This document shows, in pieces, positions 7,442 through 15,418 of a stretch of 64,000 bases of DNA. The stretch lies in contig NZ_PEKX01000002.1 in NCBI RefSeq assembly GCF_002796985.1, positions 124,001 to 188,000 on the forward strand. Reading direction: 5' to 3'. The notes beneath the pieces were generated by a model. The model was not told the DNA's origin. It ran no database searches and worked only from the letters and a program-made list of their open reading frames with translations. Within the stretch, counting starts at the first letter, position 1. Each line of letters starts with the position of its first letter. The position numbers and the translations under genes are program-made. This DNA comes from Pseudomonas sp. (GTDB lineage: Bacteria; Pseudomonadota; Gammaproteobacteria; Pseudomonadales; Pseudomonadaceae).

Positions 7442-7900
7442 ATGCGCCGCCTGCTGATTGCCGCGCTGATCCTGCTCGGCTGTGGCACCGCCATGGCCGA
7501 CGACGGGGGCTTCTGGTACCTGCAGACCAGCGTCTATACCACCCACTGGAGTAACGACCCGGACCACAACAACCACCAAGAACTGATCGGCCTGGAACGC
7601 AACCGCGCCGATGGCCTGGTCTGGGGTGGCGCGACCTTCAAGAACTCCTTCAGCCAGCGTTCCAATTACGTCTACGCCGGCAAGCGCTACGACTGGGAAG
7701 GCACGCCGTTCTACGCGAAGGTGACCGGCGGCGCGCTGCAGGGCTATCGCGGCGAGTACCGCAACAAGATTCCGCTGAACCGTTACGGCGTGGCTCCGGC
7801 GATCATCCCTTCGGTCGGCGCCCACTTCGGCCCGGTCGGTGCCGAACTGGTGGTATTGGGTAATGCGGCGGCCATGGTCAACGTTGGCGTACGCTTCTGA
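7442..7900 (+). CDS. PagP-like outer-membrane beta-barrel protein
   Basis: A 152-residue exported protein with a cleavable signal (MRRLLIAALILLGCGTAMA, cleavage before DDGG). The mature part has alternating amphipathic strands (FWYLQTSVYTTHW, AELVVLGNAAAMVNVGVRF) and ends in Phe, as outer-membrane barrels do. The motif YTTHW near the N-terminus and the size match lipid A palmitoyltransferase PagP, including the divergent P. aeruginosa form. Homologs are sometimes labelled sn-glycerol-3-phosphate transporter, which the small barrel makes unlikely. It probably modifies lipid A in the outer membrane; catalytic residues cannot be assigned firmly without a model. Confidence 0.6.
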   Translation: MRRLLIAALILLGCGTAMADDGGFWYLQTSVYTTHWSNDPDHNNHQELIGLERNRADGLVWGGATFKNSFSQRSNYVYAGKRYDWEGTPFYAKVTGGALQGYRGEYRNKIPLNRYGVAPAIIPSVGAHFGPVGAELVVLGNAAAMVNVGVRF

Positions 7901-7923
7901 CTCTTCCCCCTGCAAAAACGAAA

Positions 7924-7953
7924 CGGGCCGCGATGAGTGTTCATCGCGGCCCG
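7924..7953. terminator. Bidirectional hairpin terminator
   Basis: A perfect 13-bp stem CGGGCCGCGATGA / TCATCGCGGCCCG with loop GTGT, located between the convergent PagP-like and aminotransferase genes. The flanking A- and T-rich bases are short, so it is a moderate intrinsic terminator in either direction. Confidence 0.8.
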
Positions 7954-7977
7954 CGTCATTTCTGAAAGACAAAAATG

Positions 7978-9300
7978 TCAGGCGGTAACGTCCTTCAGTG
8001 CCTTGTCCAGGCAGTCGATGAACAGCTCGGCGTGCTCCTGCTCGAAGGCCAGCAGCGGGCGGATCTTCAGGATATTCTCCAGCGGGCCGGCCGCACTGAT
8101 CAGCACGCCACGCTCGCGCATGCCATTGACCACCTGGCGGGTCTGGTTGGCGGCGGGTGACTTCGAGGCGCGGTCGGTGACCAGTTCGACGCCGAGGAAC
8201 AGGCCCGCGCCGCGTACGTCGCCGATCAGTTCATGGCGGGAGGCCAGCTGACGGATGCCGTCGGCGAGGAAGGCACCGATGTGCTGGGAGCGCTCCTGCA
8301 GTTTTTCGTCGCGGATCACGTCGAGCACCGCCTGGGCCGCCGCGCAGGACACCGGGTTGCCGCCGAAGGTGTTGAAGTAGCGCACCTCGCGGCCGAAGCT
8401 TTCGAGAATTTCCGGGCGCACCACCACGCCGGCGATGGGCTGGCCGTTGCCCATGGGCTTGCCGAGGGTGACCAGGTCCGGTTGCACGCCGTGGCGCTGG
8501 AAGCCCCACATGGCGTCGCCGGTGCGGGCGAAGCCGCTCTGCACTTCGTCGGCGATGTAGAGCAGGCCTTCGTCCTGGGCGACCTTCACCGCTTCGGCGA
8601 GGAAGCCGGCCGGATCGGCCAGCACGCCGTCGCTGGCGAAGATGCCGTCCAGCAGCAGCGCGGCGGGTTTGATGCCGTGGGCGCGCAGGTCGGCGATGGC
8701 GGCGCGCACGTCATCGGCGAACAGCTTGCCGACGTTTTCCGCGCCCAGCCGGTAGGCGTCCGGCGCAATCACGGTGCGGGCGTGGGCGGGGAGGGCGATG
8801 CCGGAGCCGAGAGACGGCGACAACTCGGAAATGGTGCCGGTGACGCCGTGGTAGGCGAAGCGAGTGATGATTACCCCGGTGCCGCCGGTGTATTGGCGGG
8901 CGATGCGCAAGGCGAGGTCGTTGGCCTCGCTGCCGGTGCAGGTGAACATCACCTGATCCAGGCCGGCGGGGAAGGTGGAGAGCAGGTCTTCGGCGTAGTC
9001 GAGGATGCCTTCCTGCAGGTAGCGGGTGTGGGTGTTCAGCACCGCCGCCTGGCTGGCGATGGCCTTCACCACGCGCGGGTGGCAGTGGCCGATGGAGGCG
9101 ACGTTGTTGTAAGCGTCGAGGTAGCGGTTGCCCTGGTTGTCGTAGAGCCATACACCTTCGCCGCGCACGGTGTGCAGCGGGCGTTCGTAAAACAGCCGGT
9201 AGGCCGGGCCGAGCAGCCGCGCGCGGCGCTCGATCAGGCTGCGCTCCTGTTCGCTCAGGCGCTGCGCGTCGGCGGCGCTGAATCCGTTGGGCATGGTCAT
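7978..9300 (-). CDS. Class III PLP enzyme, phospholyase-like aminotransferase
   Basis: A 440-residue class III aminotransferase-fold protein. It has CTGSEANDLALR (PLP phosphate contact, residue about 121), LLYIADEVQSGFAR with D251 contacting the pyridine nitrogen, and Schiff-base K281 in VTLGKPMGNGQP. The N-terminal segment YLDAYNNVASIGHCHP closely resembles the eukaryotic ethanolamine-phosphate and phosphohydroxylysine phospholyases (AGXT2L1/AGXT2L2), which eliminate phosphate and ammonia rather than transaminate. Its start overlaps the stop of the adjacent kinase gene by ATGA, so the two are coupled. I infer a kinase-then-lyase route for an amino alcohol; a plain aminotransferase is the alternative. 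Confidence 0.85.
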   Translation of the reverse strand: MTMPNGFSAADAQRLSEQERSLIERRARLLGPAYRLFYERPLHTVRGEGVWLYDNQGNRYLDAYNNVASIGHCHPRVVKAIASQAAVLNTHTRYLQEGILDYAEDLLSTFPAGLDQVMFTCTGSEANDLALRIARQYTGGTGVIITRFAYHGVTGTISELSPSLGSGIALPAHARTVIAPDAYRLGAENVGKLFADDVRAAIADLRAHGIKPAALLLDGIFASDGVLADPAGFLAEAVKVAQDEGLLYIADEVQSGFARTGDAMWGFQRHGVQPDLVTLGKPMGNGQPIAGVVVRPEILESFGREVRYFNTFGGNPVSCAAAQAVLDVIRDEKLQERSQHIGAFLADGIRQLASRHELIGDVRGAGLFLGVELVTDRASKSPAANQTRQVVNGMRERGVLISAAGPLENILKIRPLLAFEQEHAELFIDCLDKALKDVTA

Positions 9301-10385
9301 GGGCGGGGCTCCTGTTGATTCGCGCGAGTGTGGTTGCAGGCGGCGACGATCTGCTCCTGCGCCTGCTCCCGGCTGAGGCCGGCCAGGCCTTGCAGGCTCT
9401 GCCAGGCGTGGCGGGTGTTGCGCAGGATGTAGTCGCGGTTCTCGGGGTGCAGGCTGGCGCGCCAGGCGGTGATGCTCAGGGTCATGATCAGCCGCGTGGC
9501 GATCAGGTCGGCGAGGATTTCCTGTTCCTCGGCCAGCAGCGGGCAGCGCCGGTGGTAGGCGGCGATCATCTCGCAGGCGGTGGCCAGCGGCGCGTCGGGC
9601 TCGCCCACCTGGTAGGCGGCGGCAACGCCGAGGTCGTTGATCAGTGGCGCGTGAACCATGTCGCCGAAGTCGAGGATGTTGCGCACCTGGTCGGGGTGCT
9701 GCGCGTCGACGATGACGTTGTGCGGGTTGAGGTCGTTGTGGATGACTTGCGCGCGTAGGGTCGCTTGACGGGGCAGGGCGTGGCGCTCGAAGTTGTCGAG
9801 GAAACGCTCGACCAGCGCGCGCTGGTCGCGGTCGTCGATGTAGGTCAGCAGGTTGCGTAGACGCGAGGCGTGCTTGAGGTCCCAGAGCAGTTCGTGGCCG
9901 GCTGTGGCCGGGTGCTCGAACCCCTTTAGCGCCAGTCCCAGGCGGGCCAGATCATCGCCAAGATTTTCGCGCAGGGCGCGGCTGCGTTGCGGCACACGGT
10001 GCAGCGGAACGCCGTCGACGAAGGAGAACAGCCGGGCAATCATCGGCTGACCGTCGACGACCAGAGGAATCTGGTGTTCGCCGTTCAGCGCGGGATACAC
10101 GCGCTGTACTGCCAGGGTCGGATCTTCGGCTTCGACGCGGAGCAGGGCACGGGTCTGGAAGTCCACCACCTGCGGGTCTTCCAGCGGGTGAGAAAGCTTC
10201 AGCAGGCGGTCGTCGCCATGGCCGTGGGCGATGTGGAAGTTCAGGTCGCGTTCACCGGCGAGGCGGTGCAGCGTACCGCGCTGGCCGAAGTACTCCTCGG
10301 CGATGGCGGCGGCCTGGGCGTCGCTCACCTGGGCGGGGGCCGCTTCCAGCAGGTGGTCGTGGACGGGAGCGGTATTGAGGGGCAC
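9297..10385 (-). CDS. APH/choline-kinase family phosphotransferase (hydroxylysine kinase-like)
   Basis: A 362-residue kinase of the aminoglycoside/choline phosphotransferase fold. The Brenner catalytic motif is VIHNDLNPHNVIV, the metal-binding motif is LDFGDM, and RLLKLSHP holds the ATP-contacting lysine. The likely start is GTG at 10385 with GGAG nine bases upstream; longer extensions are Pro/Arg-rich and overlap the binding-protein gene. The sequence resembles the AGPHD1/hydroxylysine kinase group. It overlaps the phospholyase-like gene by 4 bp, so it probably phosphorylates the hydroxyl of an amino alcohol such as hydroxylysine or a related compound, and its partner then eliminates phosphate. 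Confidence 0.82.
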   Translation of the reverse strand: MPLNTAPVHDHLLEAAPAQVSDAQAAAIAEEYFGQRGTLHRLAGERDLNFHIAHGHGDDRLLKLSHPLEDPQVVDFQTRALLRVEAEDPTLAVQRVYPALNGEHQIPLVVDGQPMIARLFSFVDGVPLHRVPQRSRALRENLGDDLARLGLALKGFEHPATAGHELLWDLKHASRLRNLLTYIDDRDQRALVERFLDNFERHALPRQATLRAQVIHNDLNPHNVIVDAQHPDQVRNILDFGDMVHAPLINDLGVAAAYQVGEPDAPLATACEMIAAYHRRCPLLAEEQEILADLIATRLIMTLSITAWRASLHPENRDYILRNTRHAWQSLQGLAGLSREQAQEQIVAACNHTRANQQEPRP

Positions 10386-10485
10386 GGGTACATCTCCAGC
10401 AGGGGTAACGGGTCCCACAGGGTTCAGCGGGGTATTGCGGGTACGGCGGTCATGCGGGTTCGGGGGGCTTGGGTGAGGCAGGTTT

Positions 10486-10512
10486 GCCTGCCCGGCGCGG
10501 GGCCGGGCAGGC
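10486..10512 (-). terminator. GC-rich stem-loop after the solute-binding protein gene
   Basis: An 11-bp perfect stem GCCTGCCCGGC / GCCGGGCAGGC with a 5-base loop, 9 bp beyond the binding-protein stop. There is no clear U-run. It may be a processing or attenuation hairpin that lowers read-through into the kinase gene, a common arrangement after abundant binding proteins. Confidence 0.6.
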
Positions 10513-10521
10513 GTCATCGGC

Positions 10522-11550
10522 TTACTTGCTCGCCCAGGCGTTGAAGCGTGTTTCCAGCTCCTCGCCGTGGTCGATCCAGAACTCGGTGTCCATGGCGCGC
10601 GCGTTCTCCAGGTTCTGCGGCGCGGTGGGCAGCTTCGGCGCGATGGCCGCATCGATCAGCGGGATGGTGTTCTTGTTGGTCGGGCCGTACGGAATGTTCT
10701 CGGCGAAGACCTTCTGGTGCTCAGGCTTGTTGGCCAGCGCGATGAACTGCTCGGAAAGTTCCTTCTTCGGGCTGCCCTTGACGATGGCCCAGTGGTCCAG
10801 GTCGTAGATGCTGCCGTTCCACTGGATGGCGAAGTCGCGGCCTTCCTTCTGCGCGGTGGCGACGCGGCCGTTGTAGGCGCTGGTCATCACCACGTCTCCG
10901 GCGGCCAGCCACTGCAGCGGTTGTGCGCCGGCTTCCCACCACTGGATGTACGGCTTGATCTGGTCGAGTTTCTTGAACGCGCGGTCCACGCCTTCCTTGG
11001 TGCTCAGTACCTTGTACAGGTCAGCCTGCTTCACACCGTCGGCTTCCAGGGCGAACTCCAGGGTGAACTTGGCGCCACGGCGCAGGCCGCGTTTGCCCGG
11101 GTACTTCTTCACGTCCCAGAAGTCGGCCCAGCCGGTCGGCGCGCTGGCGAGCTTCTTGGCGTCGTAGGTGAGCACCGTGGACCAGATGAAGATGCCCACG
11201 CCGCAGTCGCTCACGGCGGCGTCGAGGAAGTCCTCGCGCTTGCCCAGCTTCGACCAGTCGAGCTGCTCGAACAGACCTTCGCTGCAGCCGCGCATCAGTT
11301 CCGGGGATTCCACCTCGACCACGTCCCAGCTGGTTTTGCCGGTGTCGGCCATGACCTTGATCTTGGCCATCTCGCCGTTGTACTCGGCGCCCTGGACGGT
11401 GACCTTGGCCTGCTGCTCGAAGGGTTTGTAGAAGGCCTTTTCCTGGGCCACCTTGTTATCGCCACCGAAGGACACCACGGTGAGCGTTTCGGCATGGAGC
11501 TGGGCGGCGCCGCCGGCCAACATCATCAGTGCTACGGCTTTCTTGAACAT
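10522..11550 (-). CDS. Periplasmic polyamine-type ABC solute-binding protein (PotD/PotF family)
   Basis: A 342-residue exported protein. The signal peptide MFKKAVALMMLAGGAAQLHA is followed by ETLTVVSFGGDNKVAQEKAF, the typical first strand of the PotD/PotF/AfuA-like binding fold. Later motifs include WDVVEVESPELMRGC and MTSAYNGRVATAQ, which sit at the ligand cleft. The ATG at 11550 has AGGAG eight bases upstream; a longer frame to 11748 has no support. No ATPase or permease gene is next to it, so it must share a transporter encoded elsewhere. It heads the kinase/phospholyase operon, implying that it captures the substrate of that pathway. Confidence 0.83.
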   Translation of the reverse strand: MFKKAVALMMLAGGAAQLHAETLTVVSFGGDNKVAQEKAFYKPFEQQAKVTVQGAEYNGEMAKIKVMADTGKTSWDVVEVESPELMRGCSEGLFEQLDWSKLGKREDFLDAAVSDCGVGIFIWSTVLTYDAKKLASAPTGWADFWDVKKYPGKRGLRRGAKFTLEFALEADGVKQADLYKVLSTKEGVDRAFKKLDQIKPYIQWWEAGAQPLQWLAAGDVVMTSAYNGRVATAQKEGRDFAIQWNGSIYDLDHWAIVKGSPKKELSEQFIALANKPEHQKVFAENIPYGPTNKNTIPLIDAAIAPKLPTAPQNLENARAMDTEFWIDHGEELETRFNAWASK

Positions 11551-11883
11551 GCGATGACTCCTGAGCGGGCCAATCCGGCCCATGAATAAGAGGGCAGCTT
11601 CAAGAGTGGGGCTCGGCGTCGGCCCGAGCTGAAAGGCCGATTGCCTGCCCTCGGAAATCAGGGAGAGGAACGGGCGGAACTGGTGAGGTCGTTCATGGGA
11701 AAGTGCTCCGTTTCTTGTTGTTGTTCGGGCAGCTGGTTGTAGGACCAAGCTGGGCCGATTAAAACACCTTCCAAAACATGATGCATCATGTTTTTATTGG
11801 CGCCATCGCTTCACGGACACCCACCGATCGCGCGCTCAAGATTGCGGCTCGGATTAGTGGCTCAGCATAGAGAGGGAAGCACC
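11551..11883. promoter_or_regulatory. 333-bp divergent promoter region
   Basis: This region separates the binding-protein operon (minus) from the SDR/GntR operon (plus). It holds no gene. Its clearest element is the perfect palindrome at 11773-11794. The plus-strand gene has GAGGGAAG as ribosome binding site at about 11870-11877. Confidence 0.6.
11773..11794. promoter_or_regulatory. Perfect 22-bp palindrome, candidate GntR operator
   Basis: The palindrome centres on ACATGATGCATCATGT and is flanked by AAA / TTT so that all 22 bases are self-complementary. It sits in the divergent region between the two operons of the kinase/phospholyase cluster. A FCD-type GntR repressor is encoded 0.9 kb away in the plus-strand operon and is the obvious candidate binder; TGAT-N-ATCA-like palindromes fit GntR dimers. 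Confidence 0.6.
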
Positions 11884-12618
11884 ATGAACCAGACCCGCAC
11901 CCTGTTGCTCACCGGCGCCAGCCGCGGCATCGGCCATGCCACGGTGAAGCACTTCAACGCCGCCGGCTGGCGCGTGTTCACCGCCTCGCGCCAGGACTGG
12001 AGCGCCGAATGCCCCTGGGCCGAAGGGCTGATCAACCACATCCACCTGGACCTGGAGGACATCGACAGCGTGCAGGCCAGCCTGCCGATGATCCGCGAGA
12101 AGCTCGGCGGCTCGCTGCATGCGCTGGTGAACAACGCTGGCATCTCGCCCAAGGGGCCGGAAGGCGAGCGCCTGGGCGTGCTGGGCAGCGACTACGGCAC
12201 CTGGCTCAAGGTGTTCAACGTCAACCTGTTCTCCACTGCGCTGCTGGCGCGCGGGCTGTTCGACGAACTGAAGGCGGCCAAGGGCTCGGTGATCAACGTC
12301 ACCTCTATCGCCGGCTCCCGTGTGCACCCGTTTGCTGGCGCCGCCTACGCCTGCTCGAAAGCTGCGCTCGCGGCGCTGACCCGCGAGATGGCCCATGATT
12401 TCGGCCCGCACGGTGTGCGCGTCAATGCCATTGCGCCGGGGGAGATCGACACGGCGATCCTGTCGTCGGGTACCGAACTGATCGTCGAGCGCGACATTCC
12501 CATGCACCGCCTGGGCAAGCCGGAGGAGGTCGCCTCGTTGATCCACTTCCTCTGCACCAGTGGCGCGTCTTACGTGAATGGCGCGGAAATCCACGTCAAC
12601 GGCGGCCAGCATGTGTGA
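11884..12618 (+). CDS. SDR-family oxidoreductase
   Basis: A classical 244-residue short-chain dehydrogenase: cofactor motif TGASRGIGH near residue 11, NNAG around residue 85, catalytic Ser in NVTSIAGS near residue 140, and YxxxK as YACSK near residue 155, followed by the PG motif APGEIDT. The ATG at 11884 has a purine-rich site eight bases upstream. It is divergent from the binding-protein/kinase/phospholyase operon and is followed by the GntR gene. In this context it may oxidise or reduce the aldehyde or ketone left by the lyase; that is inference. Confidence 0.86.
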   Translation: MNQTRTLLLTGASRGIGHATVKHFNAAGWRVFTASRQDWSAECPWAEGLINHIHLDLEDIDSVQASLPMIREKLGGSLHALVNNAGISPKGPEGERLGVLGSDYGTWLKVFNVNLFSTALLARGLFDELKAAKGSVINVTSIAGSRVHPFAGAAYACSKAALAALTREMAHDFGPHGVRVNAIAPGEIDTAILSSGTELIVERDIPMHRLGKPEEVASLIHFLCTSGASYVNGAEIHVNGGQHV

Positions 12619-12690
12619 TCCCGCTGGCATCGCGCGCGCTCAGTCCGCATCATGCGCGCCGGAAATGCCGCAGCACGCGATGAGAAAGCG

Positions 12691-13377
12691 ATGAACTACC
12701 CGATCGATGGCCTGAAACACTCCTACTTGGGCAGCGGCGTCTACGCGCTGCTGCGCGAGGCGCTGGTCACCGGCCGTTTCAAGCCGGACGACCGCCTGCG
12801 CATCCGAGACCTGGCGCAGCAACTGGGCACCAGTGTGACCCCGGTGCGCGATGCCATCCTGCAGCTGGCCAAGGAACAGGCGCTGGTGCTCAAGACCCCG
12901 CGGGACATCCGCGTGCCGCTGCTCACCCGCGAGCAGTACCTGGAGATCCGCAGCATCCGTGTGGCGCTCGAAGGCCTGGCTGCCGAGACCGCCGCCTCGA
13001 GGGCCAGTGATAAACAGCTCGACGAACTGGAAGCCAATATCCGCGAGAACCTCGACGCAATCCACGCCGAGGACATGGCGTCAGCGCTCAAGCTCAACCA
13101 GGCCTTCCACTTCGCCCTCGCCGATATCGCCGGCATGCCCTTGCTGCGCGCCTTCCTCGACAGCCTGTGGATGCGTACCGGCCCGCTGATTGCCCAGGCC
13201 TACGCCGACTTCAGCGAACGCATGGCCATCGAGCACCACTGGGATGTTCTGCGCGCCCTGCGCGAACGCAACGGCGCCGCGGCCCGCGAGGCGATCCATG
13301 CCGACCTGCTGGACGGCAGCGAGAAGATGCTGGAGTTCATTGCCCAGACCGAAGAGCCGGAGCAGGAAGCGGGCTGA
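12691..13377 (+). CDS. GntR-family transcriptional regulator, FCD subfamily
   Basis: A 228-residue regulator with an N-terminal winged HTH (residues about 10-75, RLRIRDLAQQLGTSVTPVRDAI) and a C-terminal all-helical FCD ligand domain that keeps the metal-ligand-like motif NQAFHFALADIAG and the later EHHWDVLRAL. The ATG at 12691 is preferred; an in-frame ATG at 12652 would add 13 residues but has no ribosome binding site. FCD regulators usually repress neighbouring catabolic genes and respond to a carboxylate or amino-acid-like ligand. It is likely the repressor acting at the 11773-11794 palindrome. Confidence 0.85.
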   Translation: MNYPIDGLKHSYLGSGVYALLREALVTGRFKPDDRLRIRDLAQQLGTSVTPVRDAILQLAKEQALVLKTPRDIRVPLLTREQYLEIRSIRVALEGLAAETAASRASDKQLDELEANIRENLDAIHAEDMASALKLNQAFHFALADIAGMPLLRAFLDSLWMRTGPLIAQAYADFSERMAIEHHWDVLRALRERNGAAAREAIHADLLDGSEKMLEFIAQTEEPEQEAG

Positions 13378-13380
13378 GGC

Positions 13381-13785
13381 CTACGCCGAGACCCAATCCT
13401 CGATGCGTAGCCCTGGCACGCGCTCGAACTCGCGCAGGTGATTGCTGACCAGGATCAGGCCCAGGGAGCGAGCGTGTCCGGCAATCATCTGGTCGTAGGG
13501 GCCAATGGGTTTTCCGACTTTCGCCAGTTCGGCGCGCAACTGACCGGTGTGTGCAGCGGCGCCGGAGTCGTAGGAAAGAACCTCCAGCCGGGCAGCGAAC
13601 CCTTCCACAACCGCGAGGTTGCTTTCCGGTGCCGAGGACTTCTCTGCGCCGTTAATCAACTCCATCAAGGTCACCGAACTGATGCAGAGCTGACCGTGAT
13701 GGCGGTTGAAGGCCTCGCGCACGGCTTCGGGTTTGTTCTTGATGGTGAAGATGCAGATGTTGGTATCCAGCAAGTACTTCAGCAT
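13381..13785 (-). CDS. vapC: PIN-domain toxin VapC
   Basis: A 134-residue PIN-domain RNase. The conserved acidic residues are visible: D7 in YLLDTNICI, the Glu in VTLMELING near residue 42, the Asp in GPYDQMIAGHA near residue 97, and the C-terminal NHLREFERVPGLRIEDW. It resembles the tRNA-cleaving VapC group with the LDTNICI start. The gene overlaps the vapB stop by one base (TGATG), so antitoxin and toxin are coupled. Confidence 0.93.
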   Translation of the reverse strand: MLKYLLDTNICIFTIKNKPEAVREAFNRHHGQLCISSVTLMELINGAEKSSAPESNLAVVEGFAARLEVLSYDSGAAAHTGQLRAELAKVGKPIGPYDQMIAGHARSLGLILVSNHLREFERVPGLRIEDWVSA

Positions 13786-14015
13786 CAGAAACCCTCGCGC
13801 TCCTGATCGGCAGGCTGTTCCCGCTCGCTCATGAAGTCGGCGGAGACATTGTCGCCGTCGAACCAGCTATCCCAGGACTCGCCAGCCGGGGTAATGATGC
13901 GCGTGCGCCCCACGGCGACCACATCGACGCGTTTCACTTCATCAGGTAATGCCACCGCTTTGGGGAGGCGGATGGCCTGGCTGCGATTGCTCTGGAAAAC
14001 GGAGCCTTGTTCCAT
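13785..14015 (-). CDS. vapB: Antitoxin VapB
   Basis: A 76-residue antitoxin with an N-terminal AbrB/VapB swapped-hairpin DNA-binding domain (VFQSNRSQAIRLPKAVALP) and an acidic C-terminal tail that would wrap VapC (SWFDGDNVSADFM). The ATG at 14015 has AGGGAGG seven bases upstream. VapB usually neutralises VapC and represses the operon together with it. The pair lies between the GntR gene and the CoA-transferase. Confidence 0.92.
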   Translation of the reverse strand: MEQGSVFQSNRSQAIRLPKAVALPDEVKRVDVVAVGRTRIITPAGESWDSWFDGDNVSADFMSEREQPADQEREGF

Positions 14016-14048
14016 GACGAACCTCCCTTCAGGTGGCTGATGGGTGGC

Positions 14049-14084
14049 ATGCTAGTTTCCAGGCGGGATATGTCAATGGGATAT
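14049..14084 (-). promoter_or_regulatory. vapBC promoter with overlapping direct repeats
   Basis: On the minus strand a -35 TTGACA (14071-14076) and a -10 TAGCAT (14049-14054) are separated by 16 bp, a near-consensus sigma-70 promoter. The -35 region is straddled by two copies of ATATCCC (14065-14071 and 14078-14084, 13 bp apart), a plausible VapB or VapBC operator. Confidence 0.6.
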
Positions 14085-14115
14085 ACGTTGCGACGGATGT
14101 AGGAGTTCGACATTT

Positions 14116-14205
14116 GTAGGAGCGGATTTATCCGCGATCCGGCCGCCAGGCCAGCGGCTCCTGTCCCGGCCGCGCCGGGACTGCGCGGAGAAGCTCCGCT
14201 CCTAC
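14116..14205. repeat. Extended REP pair
   Basis: GTAGGAGCGGATTTATCCGC at 14116 and an inverted partner ending CTCCGCTCCTAC at 14205. Between them is a smaller GC-rich hairpin (CCCGGCCGCGCCGGG, about 14165-14180). Confidence 0.78.
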
Positions 14206-14218
14206 GAAGAGCAACAGA

Positions 14219-15418
14219 TCAGACCGCGCCCTCCTTGCGCAGCGCCGCAATGGCCGCCGCGTCATAACCCAGCCCGGCCAGCACCTCGTCCGTATGTTCG
14301 CCCAGCTTCGGCCCGATCCACTCGGCGCTGCCAGGGGTGTCGGAGAGTTTGGGAACGATGCCGGGCATGCGGAAGGGCTTGCCGTCCGGCAACTTGGCCG
14401 AGAGGAACATCTCCCGAGCAAGGAATTGCGGATCGGTGAACATGTCCTCGGCGGAGAAGATGCGGCTGGCCGGCACCTCGGCTTCGGTGAGTACCTTCAG
14501 CACGGTATCCAGCGATTCTGAGCGCGCCCAGCGGTCGATGATGCCGTACAACTCGTCGCGCCGCGCATCACGGCCATCGTTGCTGGCCAGGGTCGGGTCT
14601 TCGGCGAGGTCGAGGCGGCCGATGGCGCTCATGAAGCGGCGGAAGATGGCGTCGCCGTTGGCGGCGATCTGCACATGCTTGCCATCCGCCGTGGTGTGCA
14701 CGGAGGAGGGCGTGATGCCGGGCATGATGTTGCCGCTGCGTTCGCGGATGAAGCCGAACACGTCGAACTCCGGAACCATGGATTCCATCATGGCGAACAC
14801 CGCCTCGTAGAGCGCCACGTCCACTACCTGCCCGGCGCCGCCGTTCACCTCGCGATGCCGCAGCGCCATCAGCGCGCCAATCACCCCCCACAGCGCCGCG
14901 ATGGAGTCGCCGATGGAGATGCCGGTGCGCACCGGCGGGCGGTCCTCGAAGCCGGTGATGTAGCGCAGCCCGCCCATGGATTCGCCGACCGCGCCGAAAC
15001 CTGGTTGATCCTTGTACGGGCCGCTCTGGCCGAAACCGGACAGGCGTACCATCACCAGCTTCGGGTTCAGCGCGTGAATCACGTCCCAGCCCAGGCCGAG
15101 CTTCTCCAGTACGCCGGGGCGGAAGTTCTCGATTAGGATATCGGCCTCGGCCAGCAGCTTCTTCAGCACCTCGCGGCCGGACTCGTGCTTGAGATTCAGC
15201 GTCAGCGAGCGCTTGTTGCGCGCCTGCACGAACCACCACAGCGAGGTGCCTTCATACAGCTTGCGCCACTTGCGCAGTGGGTCGCCGCCATCAGGCGACT
15301 CGACCTTGATCACCTCGGCGCCGAATTCCGCGCACAGGCGCGAGGCGAAGGGGCCGGCGATCAGGGTGCCCAGTTCGATGACCTTGAGGCCGGCGAGGGG
15401 TTTGGCGGTGCTGTTCAT
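14219..15418 (-). CDS. Class III (CaiB/BaiF family) CoA-transferase
   Basis: A 399-residue family III CoA-transferase. It starts PLAGLKVIELGTLIAGPFAS, has the CoA-contacting RNKRSLTLNL segment near residue 68 and the NFRPGVLEKLGLG motif near residue 100. The catalytic aspartate is D171 in GISIGDSIAAL. These enzymes move CoA between carboxylic acids such as formyl/oxalate, carnitine or benzylsuccinate, and the substrate is not predictable here. No acyl-CoA enzymes adjoin it. The start is ATG 15418; its upstream site is weak (GGACGG). Confidence 0.9.
   Translation of the reverse strand: MNSTAKPLAGLKVIELGTLIAGPFASRLCAEFGAEVIKVESPDGGDPLRKWRKLYEGTSLWWFVQARNKRSLTLNLKHESGREVLKKLLAEADILIENFRPGVLEKLGLGWDVIHALNPKLVMVRLSGFGQSGPYKDQPGFGAVGESMGGLRYITGFEDRPPVRTGISIGDSIAALWGVIGALMALRHREVNGGAGQVVDVALYEAVFAMMESMVPEFDVFGFIRERSGNIMPGITPSSVHTTADGKHVQIAANGDAIFRRFMSAIGRLDLAEDPTLASNDGRDARRDELYGIIDRWARSESLDTVLKVLTEAEVPASRIFSAEDMFTDPQFLAREMFLSAKLPDGKPFRMPGIVPKLSDTPGSAEWIGPKLGEHTDEVLAGLGYDAAAIAALRKEGAV

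Noticed and set aside
8233..9318. 361-residue plus-strand open frame
   Set aside because: It is antisense to the phospholyase-like gene and shows low-complexity His/Val/Gly composition.
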